From Apostichopus japonicus (Eukaryota; Echinodermata; Holothuroidea; Aspidochirotida; Stichopodidae), in the NCBI RefSeq assembly GCF_037975245.1, contig NC_092577.1, positions 1,486,001 through 1,550,000 on the forward strand: DNA of 64,000 nucleotides, given 5' to 3'. Position numbers and translations under genes: made by a program. The notes under the pieces are model-generated. The model ran no database searches. It was not told where the DNA came from and saw only the letters and a program-made list of their open reading frames with translations. Below are positions 46,412 through 57,592 of the stretch, piece after piece (position 1 is the first letter of the stretch; every line of letters starts with the position of its first letter).

Positions 46412-47538
46412 CTAACTACACTGAAAAGGCGTCTCTCCTGTGTGTGTTCTTTCATGTATATTCAACTGTCCAGATCTAGCAAACATTTTATCACAGTAGC
46501 TACACTGATAAGGCTTCTCTCCTGTGTGTGTTCTTTCATGTATCTTCAACTGTCCAGATCTAGCAAACATTTTATCACAGTAGTTACACTGATAAGGCTT
46601 CTCTCCTGTATGTGTACTTTCATGACTCCTCATATGTTCAGATTGAAAAAACTTTTTGTCACAGTAGTTGCACTGATAAGGCTTCTCTCCTGCATGTGTT
46701 CTTTCATGATTCCTTATTTTTCTAGAATCAGCAAACATTTCCTTACAGTATTTACACTGATAAGGTTTCTCTCCTGTATGTGTTCTTTCATGCCTCTTCA
46801 GATTATCACCGTGGGCATACCATTTGTCACAGTATTTACACTGATAAGGCTTCTCTCCTGTGAGTGTTCTTTCATGTTTATTCAAACTTCCTGATCCAGC
46901 AAACATTTTCTCACAGTAGCTACACTGATAAGGCTTCTCTCCTGTATGTGTTCTTTCATGACTCCTCATATGTCCAGATTGAGAAAACTTTTTGTCACAG
47001 TAGTTACACTGATAAGGCTTCTCTCCTGTATGTGTTCTTTCATGCCTCTTCAGATTATCACCGTGGGCATACCATTTGTCACAGTATTTACACTGATATG
47101 GCTTCTCTCCTGTATGTGTTCTTTCATGACTCCTCATATGTCCAGATTGAGAAAACTTTTTGTCACAGTAGTTACACTGATAAGGCTTCTCTCCTGTATG
47201 TGTTCTTTCATGCCTCTTCAGATTATCACCGTGGGCATACCATTTGTCACAGTATTTACACTGATATGGCTTCCCTCCTGTATGTGTACTTTCATGTCTC
47301 CTCTTATGTCCAGATTCAGCAATGTCACAGTAGTTACACTGATAAGGTTTCTCTCCTGTGTGTGTTCTTTCATTCCTCTTCAAACTATCAGCGTAGGTGT
47401 GGGCATACTTGCTGAGTAACAGATGACATGAGTAGCTATCAACTGGTTTCACAGACTCCTTTTCTTCCTTCTTAACATCCTGTTGATGTCCTTGGTGATG
47501 TGAGTGAGCAAAGTGTCCAGAGGACAGTCCCTGTGATA
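46412..47538 (-). CDS. C2H2 zinc-finger gene C, terminal exon
   Basis: The exon starts at 47538 after acceptor TTCTCAG, with the same N-terminal segment as gene B ([16 protein letters not shown]). Eleven fingers follow, the first lacking residues (CDIAESGHKRRH). Two finger types alternate, with helices AHGDNLKR and SQSGHMRS. A pair of them is duplicated in tandem (168 bp) with almost no nucleotide difference, so the array expanded recently. The frame ends at a TAG replacing the Tyr codon of the twelfth finger. The product would be a nuclear DNA-binding protein. Upstream exons were not identified. Confidence 0.82.
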
Positions 47539-47854
47539 CTGAGAATTTAAGGAAAATCAAGGTGAAACAGACAATACCGTCAGCATGGTGAATCCTAAAT
47601 TATGTGAAGGAAAAAACTGATTCAGAATATTGCAGTTTTTAAATGAGAATATTTCATTTAGGACTATGTAGAGTTGCTCTGAACCTTGCTATTTTTAAGT
47701 GATTAGGAAAGTTCTTTCACTGATGTGAAATTATTAACAAGGTTATTGAGATGGGCTTTTCAATTAGCAATGTGGAATATTTTTCTCTGCAATGTAAGTT
47801 TCACATTGTCACCGGACAATCCTAAAATGGAACACAAATCCAACTACAATTTTT
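47539..47854. other. Intron or upstream region of gene C
   Basis: Resembles 9900-10140 upstream of gene A; no exon recognised. Confidence 0.5.
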
Positions 47855-48119
47855 AGTTTAGTTTTAGTTTAGTAGAAAAAAGGATCAGGAGGGACACTTA
47901 AGTCCATAACTTAAGACCATAACTGGCCTTTGGGGACCTTTGTGGGCACCAAAAACAATAGGGCACACCTTCTCCATATGGGGGATCTATAGTCCAAGTT
48001 TGGCCTCAGTCCAACATTCCCTTATTGAGATAGAGCGTACCCAAGCAAGTGTCACAGACGCACACACACACACACGCCAACCTGACTGCATAGGTTCCTT
48101 TTGCTAAAGCAAGGAACCA

Positions 48120-49193
48120 AAAAGTCGGCAAAGGATAAATTGTCGAAACCATACACAATCTTGAAAACCTGGATCAAGTCCACACGTAACCTCCTAAGCT
48201 CCAGTGTGCTCACCATGGTGAGATTCAACAGTTGTAACCGCCTATAATAAGGAACCCTCTTTAAGGAACTAATCATCCTAGTAGCCCTTCTCTGGACCTT
48301 TTCAAGTACTGTACTTCCTTATCCTTAGCAAAATAAGGGTTCCAAGCCTGCACAGCATACTCCAGATGAGGCCTAACCAACTGCTTATAAAGCCTAACTA
48401 CTATGTCCTCTTTCAGAAAACTGAAGTTCCTCTTGATCATGCCTAAAACCCTATTACCTCTTTTAGCAGAGCCTTCAAGACAATGTTTAGAAGGCTGCAG
48501 AGATGAGTCAATGTAGATACCTAGGTCTCTTTCAACAGAGACCTCCTGTAACTCCACCCCATTAAGATTGTATGTAAACTTTTGGTTACTACTACCAATG
48601 TGCATTACCTTACATTTATCAATATTAAAAAGCATATGCCACCCCAAAGACCAGGAAAAAATCTTATCCAAATCCACCTGAAATTTCTCAGAATCACTTT
48701 TGGAACAGACCTCAGAATACAATTTGGTGTCATCAGCAAACTTCTTAGCTGTACACAAAATATCTCCGTCAATGTCATTTATATAGGCAACAAACAACAA
48801 GGGACCTAATACAGACCCTTGTGGAACACCACTAGTAACGTTCTGCCAAGAAGAAGCACAGCCTTTAATTACCACCCTCTGTTTCCTATTACCAAGCCAA
48901 TTCCCGATCCAAGACAGTAAATTCCCTATGACACCCATGCTCTTCAGCCTAGGTAAAAGACGCTGGTGGGGAACTTTATCAAAGGCCTTCTGGAAATCCA
49001 GAAACACAACATCTACAGACTTCTGCCTATTTAGTGAGCTTGTTACATCTTCCATAAACTCAAGGATATTAGTGAGACAAGATCTCTTTTGACAAAAGCC
49101 ATGTTGAGACTCTCTGATCAAAGACTGACTGCTGAAGTGACAGACCATAGACTTTTTAACAATAGACTCCATGACCTTACAAACTACACTAGT
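48120..49193 (-). pseudogene. LINE copy B reverse transcriptase, main part
   Basis: From 49172 the frame runs through [41 protein letters not shown] and FADDTKLYS (catalytic Asp pair) to PHLEYAVQAWNPYF. A 5 bp insertion, TACTGTA at 48307-48313, then shifts the frame. Copy A lacks it and reads on as EKVQRRATRVISS. The N-terminal RT blocks lie beyond the palindrome, from 51934 upward. Confidence 0.88.
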
Positions 49194-50536
49194 GAGACTA
49201 ACGGGCCAGGTCGATAACGCGGAAACGCGGAAACCGCGGAAATCGAGAAACCGGGTTCGATATCAACGGTTTCCGCGGTTTCCGCGTTATCGACCTTGCT
49301 ATATAGCAAGGTCGAAAACGCGGAAACCGTGGAAACGAGAGGAATTTGTCAATGGAGGGTGACGAACTCTTTTGGGCGAATTTCAGCCTATACTCGCCAA
49401 AAAGGGGTGCGGGTTTAAAGCTTTCTCACTAAATGTAGGTCGAAAACGCGGAAATCGTACTTACAATGGATGAGTTAGATTATTTTGTCAAGGGAGGGTG
49501 AAGAAGTTTTTTGAGCGCATTTCACCCAGTATGCGCCAGGAGGGTGGGAAGGGCTTAGGTTTTTTTTTTTACTAAATGCAGGTCGAAAACGCGGAAATGT
49601 TTTTTACACAATGAATTGCGAAACTAGAGGATTTGGTCATGGGAAGGGTCAATATGCGCCAGGGAGGTGATGGGGTTGTAGGCTTTTTCCCTAACTGCAT
49701 GTCGAAAACGCGGAAATGTTTTTTTTTTTACAATGGCGAAACTAGATGATTTGTCAAGGGAAGGTGAAAAGTTTTTTAGGTGCATTTCAGCTGTAATCCG
49801 CCAAGAAGGGTGGGGGTAGAAGATTTTATTTCACTAAATGCCGTTCGAAAACGCCGAATTGTTTTTTACAATTGCGAAACTATAGGATTTGTTCCAGGGA
49901 GGGTTAAGAGTTTTCGGCGCATTTCAGTCAATATGCGGAAGGAAGGTGAGGGTGTGTAGGCTGTTTTTACTAAATGGAGGTCGAAAACGCGGAAATGTTT
50001 TTAACAAAGGCGGAACTAGAGGAGTTTGCTCAGGGAGGGAAAAGGAGTGTTTTTGGCTAGCGCATTTCAGCCAAAGTGCCAGGAAGGGGGTGAGGAGGGA
50101 TGTTGAGGCTTTTTCACTAAATGCAGGTCGAAAACGCGGAAAACCTGTTTGCCGATATGTGCAAAGATGGAGTGGGGGTATGAGACTTTTATCAGTTAGT
50201 GTAGGTCGAAAACGCGGAAATGTATTTTTTTCACAACATTTGGCGAAACTAGATAATTTTGTTAAGAGAGGGTGAAAAAGTGTTTTGGGCGCATTTTAGC
50301 CAATAGGCGCCAGGAAGGGGTGAGGTTGAGGTCTTTTCACTAAAGGCATGTCGTAAACGCGTTTTTTTTAACAATGACGGAAATTCTCTAAATGCATGCA
50401 GGAAAAGTAAAGAAATGTTTTGGGCGCATTTCGGCCAACATGCGCCAAGAAGGGTTTGGGTTTAAAGCTCTTTTTCACTAAATACAGGCAGAAAAAGATT
50501 TAAAAAAAAAAATTTTGCGCACGTTGTAATATTAAA

Positions 50537-50552
50537 TGTATACATATATATG

Positions 50553-50599
<47 letters not shown>
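50537..50599. repeat. TA microsatellite at the palindrome centre
   Basis: TA/TG run (TATATATG...TATATA) next to the tRNA-like sequence. Confidence 0.9.
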
Positions 50600-50603
<4 letters not shown>

Positions 50604-50646
50604 ATCGTAATGAGTTGGAATATCAAGAACAGTGAAAAAACTTTCA

Positions 50647-50718
50647 GCCTCCACCGGGATTCGAACCACGGGCCTTCCGCTCTGTACGCGGACAACCTAA
50701 CCACTAGGCTATGGACGC
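50647..50718 (-). tRNA. tRNA-like sequence, probably a pseudogene or SINE head
   Basis: The 72 nt minus-strand sequence has a canonical A box (TAGCCTAGTGG) and B box (GGTTCGAATCC). A 7 bp acceptor stem has one mismatch, the D stem is GCCT/AGGT, and the 5 bp anticodon stem TCCGC/GCGGA is perfect. The loop GTACAGA would give anticodon ACA, which is not a standard animal cysteine anticodon. The T stem has two mismatches and no CCA is encoded. Pol III promoter function is plausible; decoding function is not. Confidence 0.55.
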
Positions 50719-51933
50719 TGATTGTATGTCCAGAGGTTCGAAACCGGTAAGGAAGGTCGCAATTCCACTGTAGGCGTTTGTCATTTTTTTTGGGACTGTT
50801 ACGCCGCTTCCCCCTCCCCCTCTTGGGCCACCCTGTCGGTATATATAAAGTACGTGCGTATGTACAATGGCGGACTAGAGAATTTTCACAGCTAGGGGAC
50901 GGCAAAGGAGCTTTTGATCATTTATGAGAAGAATACATTTCCGCGTTTTCGACCGGGATTTAGTGAAATAAAATCTTCTACCCCAATCCCTTCTTGGCGA
51001 ATTACAGCTGAAATGCACCTAAAACACTTTTTCACCCTCCCTTGACAAATCATCTAGTGTCGCCATTGTAAAAAAAAAACATTTCCGCGTTTTCGACCTG
51101 CATTAAGTAAAAAAAAAATTACCCCTCCCGCTCCCCCTCCTGACGCATATTGGCTGAAATGCGCCCAGAAAACATCTTCACCGTGCCTGCCGTGACAAAA
51201 TTCTCTAGTTTCGTCATTGTAAAAAAAAACCTTTCCGCGTTTTCGACCTGTATTTAGTGAAAAAGCCTCAATCCCACCTCCCCACACTTTTGCCGGCGCA
51301 TATTGGCTGAAATGCGCCGGCCAAAACACTTCTTTTCCCTCCCTTGGCAAACTCCTCTAGTTCCGCCTTTGTTAAAAACATTTCCGCGTTTTCGACCTGC
51401 ATTTAGGGAAAAGGCCTACAACCCCATCACCTTCCTGGCGCGTATTGACTGAAATGAGCCGAAAACTCTTTACCCTCCCTTGACAAATCCTCTAGTTACG
51501 CAATTCATTGTGTACAAAAACATTTCAGCGTTTTCGACCTGTATTTAGTAAAAACAACACCTTAGCCCTTTCCGACCGCCTCCTGGCGCATATTGGCTGA
51601 AATGCGCTCAAAAAACTTCTTCACCCTCCCTTGACAAAATAATCTAACTCATCCATTGCTTAGTACGATTTCCGCGTGTTCGACCTACATTTACTGAAAT
51701 AGCTTTAAACCCGCACCCCTTCCTGACGAATATAGGCTGAAATGCGCCCAAAAGACTTTGTCACCCTCCCTTGACAAATTCCTCTCGTTTCCGCGGTTTC
51801 CGCGTTTTCGACCTTGCTATATAGCAAGGTCGATAACACGGAAACCGCGGAAACCGTTGATATCGAACCAGGTTTCTCGATTTCCGCGGTTTCCTCGTTT
51901 CCGCGTTATCGACCTGGCCGAGACTAACGGGCC

Positions 51934-52700
51934 TATAATTTACAGGGCTTAGACTTACCAGTATCACCCTTCTTGAAAATTGGGGTAATATTAGCACATC
52001 TCCAGTCCCTAGGAACATAACCTTCATCCATAAATTTACTAAAAACCAACGAGAGTGGAACGCAGAAATGGTGTGCAAAAGTCGTCAACAAATACGGATG
52101 GATTGCATCCGGTCCAGAAGCTTTAGAAACATTTAGACAAAGCAGCTCCTTTAAGACAACCTCATCCGAAAATAAGACCGTATCCAGTTTAGGCCTATCA
52201 CTGCCCCCCTGAAAATCTGGAATACTACTCGTACTGTATCTTCCCTTGTGAAAACCGACACAAAATAGTTGTTCAAAAGATCTGCAAGATCCTGACTATC
52301 AGTAACTATATTATCAGCCTGTGGTGCCCTAAGAGAACAATTGCATCTTTAACTTTCTGCTTTGACCTGACATACTGTAAGAAAAGAAGGCCTTTGGGTT
52401 ATCCTTAATTTTTAGGGCAATGCTTTTTTTCGAAATTCAATTTTGCATGAGAGACTAAGCATTCTACTGTACCTTCAGCTGATGAATTTTAAACTTGGCC
52501 AAAACAGATTCAGATTTAGTCCTCCTAAACAACTTCCACATTCTTCGTTTTTGCCTAATTGCACATCTAACTTTCTTATTCATCCAGTGAGGCATACTGC
52601 TTTTACGACGACGATTCTTCCACGGAACATGATTTTCCATAATGACCTTTAATTTATCAGCAAAACAAATCCAAGACTGAGAAGCACTCATACTGTATCT
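51934..52700 (-). pseudogene. LINE copy B, N-terminal RT and linker region
   Basis: Parallel to 13240-14005 in copy A, including the conserved segment around HVPWKNRRRKSSMPHWMNKKV (52560-52640). It carries a copy-specific CTGTA insertion at 52373-52379. Heptamers at 52232, 52465 and 52691 are shared with copy A. Confidence 0.8.
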
Positions 52701-52939
52701 CTAAACAAATTAATCTAATCTGTACCCTTTAGTTAAGTTTCAATTGCCTTAAAAAAATCAGGGACTTTTTCATTGCTAACAGAATTGACGACTTTGCAAA
52801 CAACATCAAAAGCTAGTATATCATGATCACTAGTTCCTAGTTTTCCTAGACCCGTCAAATCAACAACATTGCTTGGATTAGAACTCAAAAAAAGATCCAG
52901 GATGTTATCCCCACTAGTAGGGAAAGTAACATGTTGATG

Positions 52940-53461
52940 TCAAAAGCAATCTTGCACAACATCTAGAAAATTACTACCCTTCCTACTACTAGAACCATCT
53001 ATCCAATTAATGTCAGGAAAATTAAAGTGGCCCATTATAACAACATCACCTTTAGCAGCCTTTCTTAGAATTGAATCAAACAGCACAACATCATTATCAT
53101 CGCTGCTGTTAGGAGAGCAGTAAACAACACCCACAGTGATAATGTCCCTGGACCTCTTGGACTTGTTTGTGGACAACTTGCACCAGACAGAATTAACAAA
53201 AGCCCCTTGCACCTGAGATTTCTCAACACTTACAATGTCATCCCTAACATACAGTAAAACTTCCCCACCAACCCTATTATGAGTATCCCTTTTGTCCTGA
53301 CGATACACAACATACCCAGGGTGAGAAACCTCAGCACTATCAATGTCCTCCCTTAACCAAGATTCGGTGATACCAAACACATCCGGTTTCAGATCCTCAA
53401 GAATCACAGTAAATTCAGCAAAATTTTTACAAATACAAGTTTCTAGCATTGGTAAAGACAA
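52940..53461 (-). pseudogene. LINE copy B APE-type endonuclease
   Basis: The same blocks as copy A (ITESWL, GGEVLLYVRDDI, VGVVY, NFPDINW). The GDFN motif has become GHFN, a loss of the Asp, and the frame stops at 52940 because one base differs from copy A (CAAAAGC against AAAAAGC). The upstream frameshift is shared with copy A. Confidence 0.85.
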
Positions 53462-53724
53462 TCTTCAGCTTATCCCTGAAACTATGTACCTTAGCATGCC
53501 TCCTAAAGTTAGAACTACTGTATGACTATCACTTTTCTTGCTTTCAAAACGCCTATAATCGCCTCCACTAGGAACATAATCCTTATCCACAATTATTCCT
53601 GACCTCATCGCCCCCCCCCCCCCAATTTAGTTTATATTGACAGAGATTCTTGTGAATAAAATTCCTCTGGACAACTGAGCCAAATCTAGCTCTCTTTTGG
53701 ATATATCCAATCCTCCTTCCACAT

Positions 53725-53991
53725 TTCATATCGACATTAAGGGTTACAAAATACGTTTACAGTAATAGTGGAGTTTTGAGGGCCTTTTTGAGTGTTTGTG
53801 GTTCTCTGTTTCCAGGATGATGTTCAAATGCTTCGAGTTAAGAACATTTTAGGATTTTTGCCGAAGATACTGTATACAGAGCCAACTAATATCAAGATAA
53901 ATCTTGGAGGATAAGTGCTATATACAGACATTACAGTATTAAAAATTTCAGAGGCGTTTCCCATGTAAAATACAGCGAATAAAATTATTAA
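53725..53991. repeat. Duplicated block D1 beyond LINE copy B, left part
   Basis: Matches 15045-15295 and continues after Gypsy-3 at 63937. Ends with the TTAA target duplication (53988-53991). Confidence 0.88.
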
Positions 53992-55360
53992 TGTAAAGCC
54001 GGGGGTGGTAAGGTTGTCGATGTGGTGACGCCCATGGGGGGAGATGAGGTGACACAAATGACTGAGTCAAAGTAATTGGTATTGAAGTAGGCAGTGTGTA
54101 TTTATTGCTCCTCTCTAGCGAGCTCTAAAGGTGAAAGAAGAAAAATAAGAAAACCACTAGAATAGTTCCTAAAGGAAGAAGAAGCAGTATAGCTTCACCA
54201 TGCATCAAAGGTAACACTCCTTTAATTAAATAGAATGAAATGGGAAAGCTCCTTTAAGTTGGATAAGTGAATATAATAAAATTGGAAAGCTCCTTTAAGT
54301 AGGATAAGTGAGCTAAAAGTAATCTGGCCACAGAACAATAACAATTAATCTTAGACATTTCTAAGTGACGTTCTTTGGACAGTATGATAACTGAAAAATA
54401 CAAACAATACATGTGAAGTTTACCCCTTGACATAGGTATGGTATAAAAATGTATAAAATGGAACATCACTGGGGGGTCTCACTTTCATATAACCCTTAAT
54501 CTGTTTCCAACTGTAATACCAAAAATATGGAGATTTTCCCTTAATATAAATGGCAGCTCAAGAATTAAATAAACATTTGGTTTAATACAACTCATCCTAT
54601 ACATCACTGAAACAATTAACTAAGGCCAGTGGGATACAAGTTAGTAGCAACGCCTACACTACTATGTGTGCAACAATCATGTTTAACGACACATGGGCGC
54701 GGCCATTTTAAAACAATGCCTTGGTGAGGACTATCTGAGGGCGCTATTGACGAACACCTCTGCAGTCACTACCACATACAGCTTAAGTGTAATTTAACTC
54801 GATAGGCTCCAAAGCTTACAATACACATGCCAATCTGAGTATAACTTTAACATGGAAACATATACAAACAATAAACATCTTATAGGATCATCTGCTATTT
54901 GCGATGCCTATTAATTACTTACTTAATATAAAATCTAATGATACATGCAGTAGAAGACGTTAAATAAGTTCTTTTACTGTAACTTGTGCCGTAGATGGAA
55001 CAGCGAACGTGACTTAGCAGTTAGCACTGCTATAACCATAACCTACTAGCCTAGCCTCTGCTCCTAGAGAGCTCTGTGCTTCGAGGCCTTCAAACAACTA
55101 TTAAAATACAGGTTAATTGCCGTTGAGATAATAAATCTTAGAAGTAATATAACTAAAATACATATTTACCTCATAGAGCTTTTAATCTGCCACGCAAAGG
55201 TGAAAATAAACATCTTGATACAATGAAGTGTCACACAGACGAGTAAGTTATTGTGAACACTGAATAGCAAGTGAAAGTTATTAGAAACTGTGAGGGGTGT
55301 CCAACCCTCAACCAAAGGAGCTGTGGAAAGCCAAGGAGGTATATAATGCGTATTCCCACA
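53992..55360 (-). repeat. Gypsy-3 3' LTR
   Basis: 1369 bp; the left copy is the 3' LTR because the element is on the minus strand. Confidence 0.95.
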
Positions 55361-55376
55361 TCCTCCCCTGCTTTAA
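55361..55376 (-). promoter_or_regulatory. Gypsy-3 polypurine tract
   Basis: The minus strand reads TTAAAGCAGGGGAGGA directly before the 3' LTR. Confidence 0.8.
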
Positions 55377-55918
55377 CTAAGTTTGTCCTCAAACTTTTAA
55401 ACGAATCAATTTGTCACATATTCTTGCAAAATACTTATCACTTACAAAAGTTACATATATATCGATACTTGAAGAAAGTTAGTAAAAGGTGAACAATAAA
55501 ATGGGATAACAAGGTTTTGTAAAGATAAACCCTAAAAGAGTTGTCAATATGACAGAGAATACACAAATGCTATTCCTCTAAAACATGAATTTTCCGTAAA
55601 TGTACGAAACTAAAAATTGTTGATACAATGTCAAACACATCTTACTTTCCAAGACATGAAGGTTACAACTATGACTGCTTGGATTGTTCGAACTAGGAAT
55701 GTAGTTAACAATTTCCTCAAATAACAAGATTATCCAAACTGAGTTATGACATATTTTCAATCAAAAGCACTATACCTCAGCATGTCAAAATTTGGTGAAC
55801 ATGGCAATTTAGTAAACTAAAGATAAATCAAAACTCCACCACCAAAGTAAGCTAATCTTCTAAAATGAAACACTAAGAATGATTTTCTCTTCCCCAAGGT
55901 TGTCATGATATAAAAACC
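55377..55918. other. Gypsy-3 3' untranslated region
   Basis: Lies between the Pol stop codon at 55919 and the polypurine tract; no ORF. Confidence 0.7.
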
Positions 55919-55999
55919 TTATCGTCGAAGAATTGACCTCGGCTCGTGATATGGATTCCTATGGCGACCCTTATTGACCCTAGAACTCCTGCGTGCTGG
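55919..55999 (-). pseudogene. Gypsy-3 Pol C-terminal tail, displaced
   Basis: An Arg-rich tail ending RSILRR and a stop at 55919. It is cut off from the rest of Pol by the insertion at 56000-57584; the 8 bp target duplication lies in the middle of this coding sequence. Confidence 0.75.
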
Positions 56000-57584
56000 C
56001 ATAGGCGTACGGGACCATTTCAGTTTGGGGGGGCAGAACTTTTTGTGCCCGAAAGTTCCCGTGACACTATCTAAGCGGAGCGCCACCATCGGTTGGCGCG
56101 TAGCGTACAAGAATTTTTTTGGCACACAATGCCTCTCAGATTGCCGGAAACGGCACTTCTGAGGCCTTGCAAGTTGCATCTAAACATTCTTTATTTAATA
56201 ATCTCACGTTTTAGAAATTTACACTTCCCCAAAAATTTGGTAAATTAGAAGAAGAAAAAATGGTAACATCACTTTGAAGGGGAAAAATGGGACAATATAT
56301 TTTTTAAGCTCATATTTAGTTACCTAATTTATTATTTTAACACAGTACTCAGCTACCTCCAGAAAAACATACATTGTTCAACGACGCGTAGGCGGGATAA
56401 TGTCGCTGTGTCGGGTGAGACTGCAATTTGTCTCACAAAAAAAGTATAAGATATAACAAAGAATATGATAAACCTGTACCTCTAGGCTTGAAGGCACTCC
56501 CCCCCAACCATCCATGAAAAGAAAATGTTTCTTATATACACTCATGCTGGGGATGTCCAGGTCAAGGGCGGCGGAAGCACTTTTAATCTGGGGGGGGGGG
56601 CACCGACATCAAAGGGCACTTTGCAGAAACTCGATTGGACTGATGCAGCCTTATATTTAGTACCCTTTATAACTCTTATTGTATTATCTTATTTGTGTAT
56701 ACACATCACTCCATTAACGCCCCCCCCCCCCCCTAAAGGAAAATATGCATACTAGCACTGCAATATCCAATGCGCAAATTGGGAAACAAGGAACAAGTTT
56801 TCTTTTGAGACAAAATGAGGTGAAATCATGCTAGTTGCTAATGTAGGAATCTTCCGAATTAGAGTTTTTTTCTTGTTAATATCTTTAAAAAAAAAATTCC
56901 ATTCGAAATAGCTTTGAGTTTGACCCACAGAAATTCATTAAAAGTCACGGGATTAGCCAGGATTTGCAAAGTTGTTTGCACGACTATCTGAGCGGAGCGC
57001 CACCATCGGTTGGCGCGGAGCGTACTATAAAATTTTTGGTTTTACAAACCCCTCAGATGGCCGGAAACGGCCCTTCCCGAGTGTTCATTCTGGTTCCCTG
57101 GCCTCTTGCTAACTTGAGGCACCTGAATTTTTATGTAGAAAAAAGGCACATTTTTAATATGAGGAAAAGTGGGGGGCACGTGCCCCCTATGCCCCCCCGG
57201 TTCCGCCGCCCTTGGTCCAGGTATACAATTGACTAGTTAGAAAAAAATTGATCGTGCAAAAAGCGTGGTAGCCCAGATGAACTGCGCTTACGGTGGTGTT
57301 ACACGGAAATATTCGGCATCATGATGCTAAATAAAGAAAATCATGGAATTGTCGGGCAAAAATTTGAAAAAGATTCGGGCAAGCTACTGCATATTTATAT
57401 ATAAATATTTCCAGATGACAAGAAATTCGGGCAAAAGTCCTGAAAAATTCCGGCAGTATATATTTTTTTCTCTTCTAAGGCTGCCCGAATTTTTCAGGAC
57501 TTTTGCCCGAATTTCTTGTCCTCTGGAAATTTGGGGGGGGGGGGCAGTCTGCCCCCCCCTGGCCCCCCGCCTCGTACGCCTATG
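56000..57584. mobile_element. hAT-like element in Gypsy-3 pol (1585 bp)
   Basis: Inverted ends CATAGGCGTACG and its complement, flanked by the perfect 8 bp direct repeat CGTGCTGG (55992-55999 and 57585-57592). G/C homopolymer runs sit inside the right end. It contains the conserved ~45 bp subterminal module at 56066-56109 and itself hosts another element. No transposase. Confidence 0.9.
56563..57214. mobile_element. hAT-like MITE nested in the hAT-like element (652 bp)
   Basis: Inverted ends CAAGGGCGGCGGAA and its complement, flanked by the perfect 8 bp direct repeat GTCCAGGT (56555-56562 and 57215-57222). It has the subterminal module at 56983-57026. Non-coding. Confidence 0.9.
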
Positions 57585-57592
57585 CGTGCTGG

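Larger units (their letters stand above)
49204..51919. mobile_element. 2.7 kb giant palindromic (foldback) element
   Basis: The ends are GGCCAGGTCGATAACGCGG and its exact complement, flanked by a 10 bp direct repeat GAGACTAACG (49194-49203 and 51920-51929). LINE copy A at 13238 shows the empty site. Each arm of about 1.2 kb is a tandem series of ~140 bp units beginning AGGTCGAAAACGCGGAAATG, in mirror order on the two sides. Near each outer end is the small palindrome TTGCTATATAGCAA. The centre (50490-50930) holds a TA microsatellite and a tRNA-like sequence. No transposase. Long inverted repeats and a 9-11 bp duplication are compatible with a Mutator-like foldback element; that is inference. 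Confidence 0.85.
47855..53724 (-). mobile_element. CR1-like LINE, copy B, split by a 2.7 kb palindrome
   Basis: The same LINE as copy A, with the ACTAAA-type tail at 47855-47880. Part of the 3' region is replaced at about 47905-48118 by the tail of a GGTCA-type repeat (CCAACCTGACTGCATAGG, hairpin GGTTCC...GGAACC). The body is interrupted by 49204-51919. It shares lesions and 5' flank with copy A but has its own TACTGTA insertions at 48307, 52373 and 53868. Confidence 0.88.

Noticed and set aside
49438-50270. ORFs inside the giant palindrome
   Set aside because: They follow the ~140 bp repeat units and have no conserved domain.
50647-50718. Functional cysteine-type tRNA gene
   Set aside because: Anticodon ACA is not used in animal tRNAs and the T stem is mismatched.
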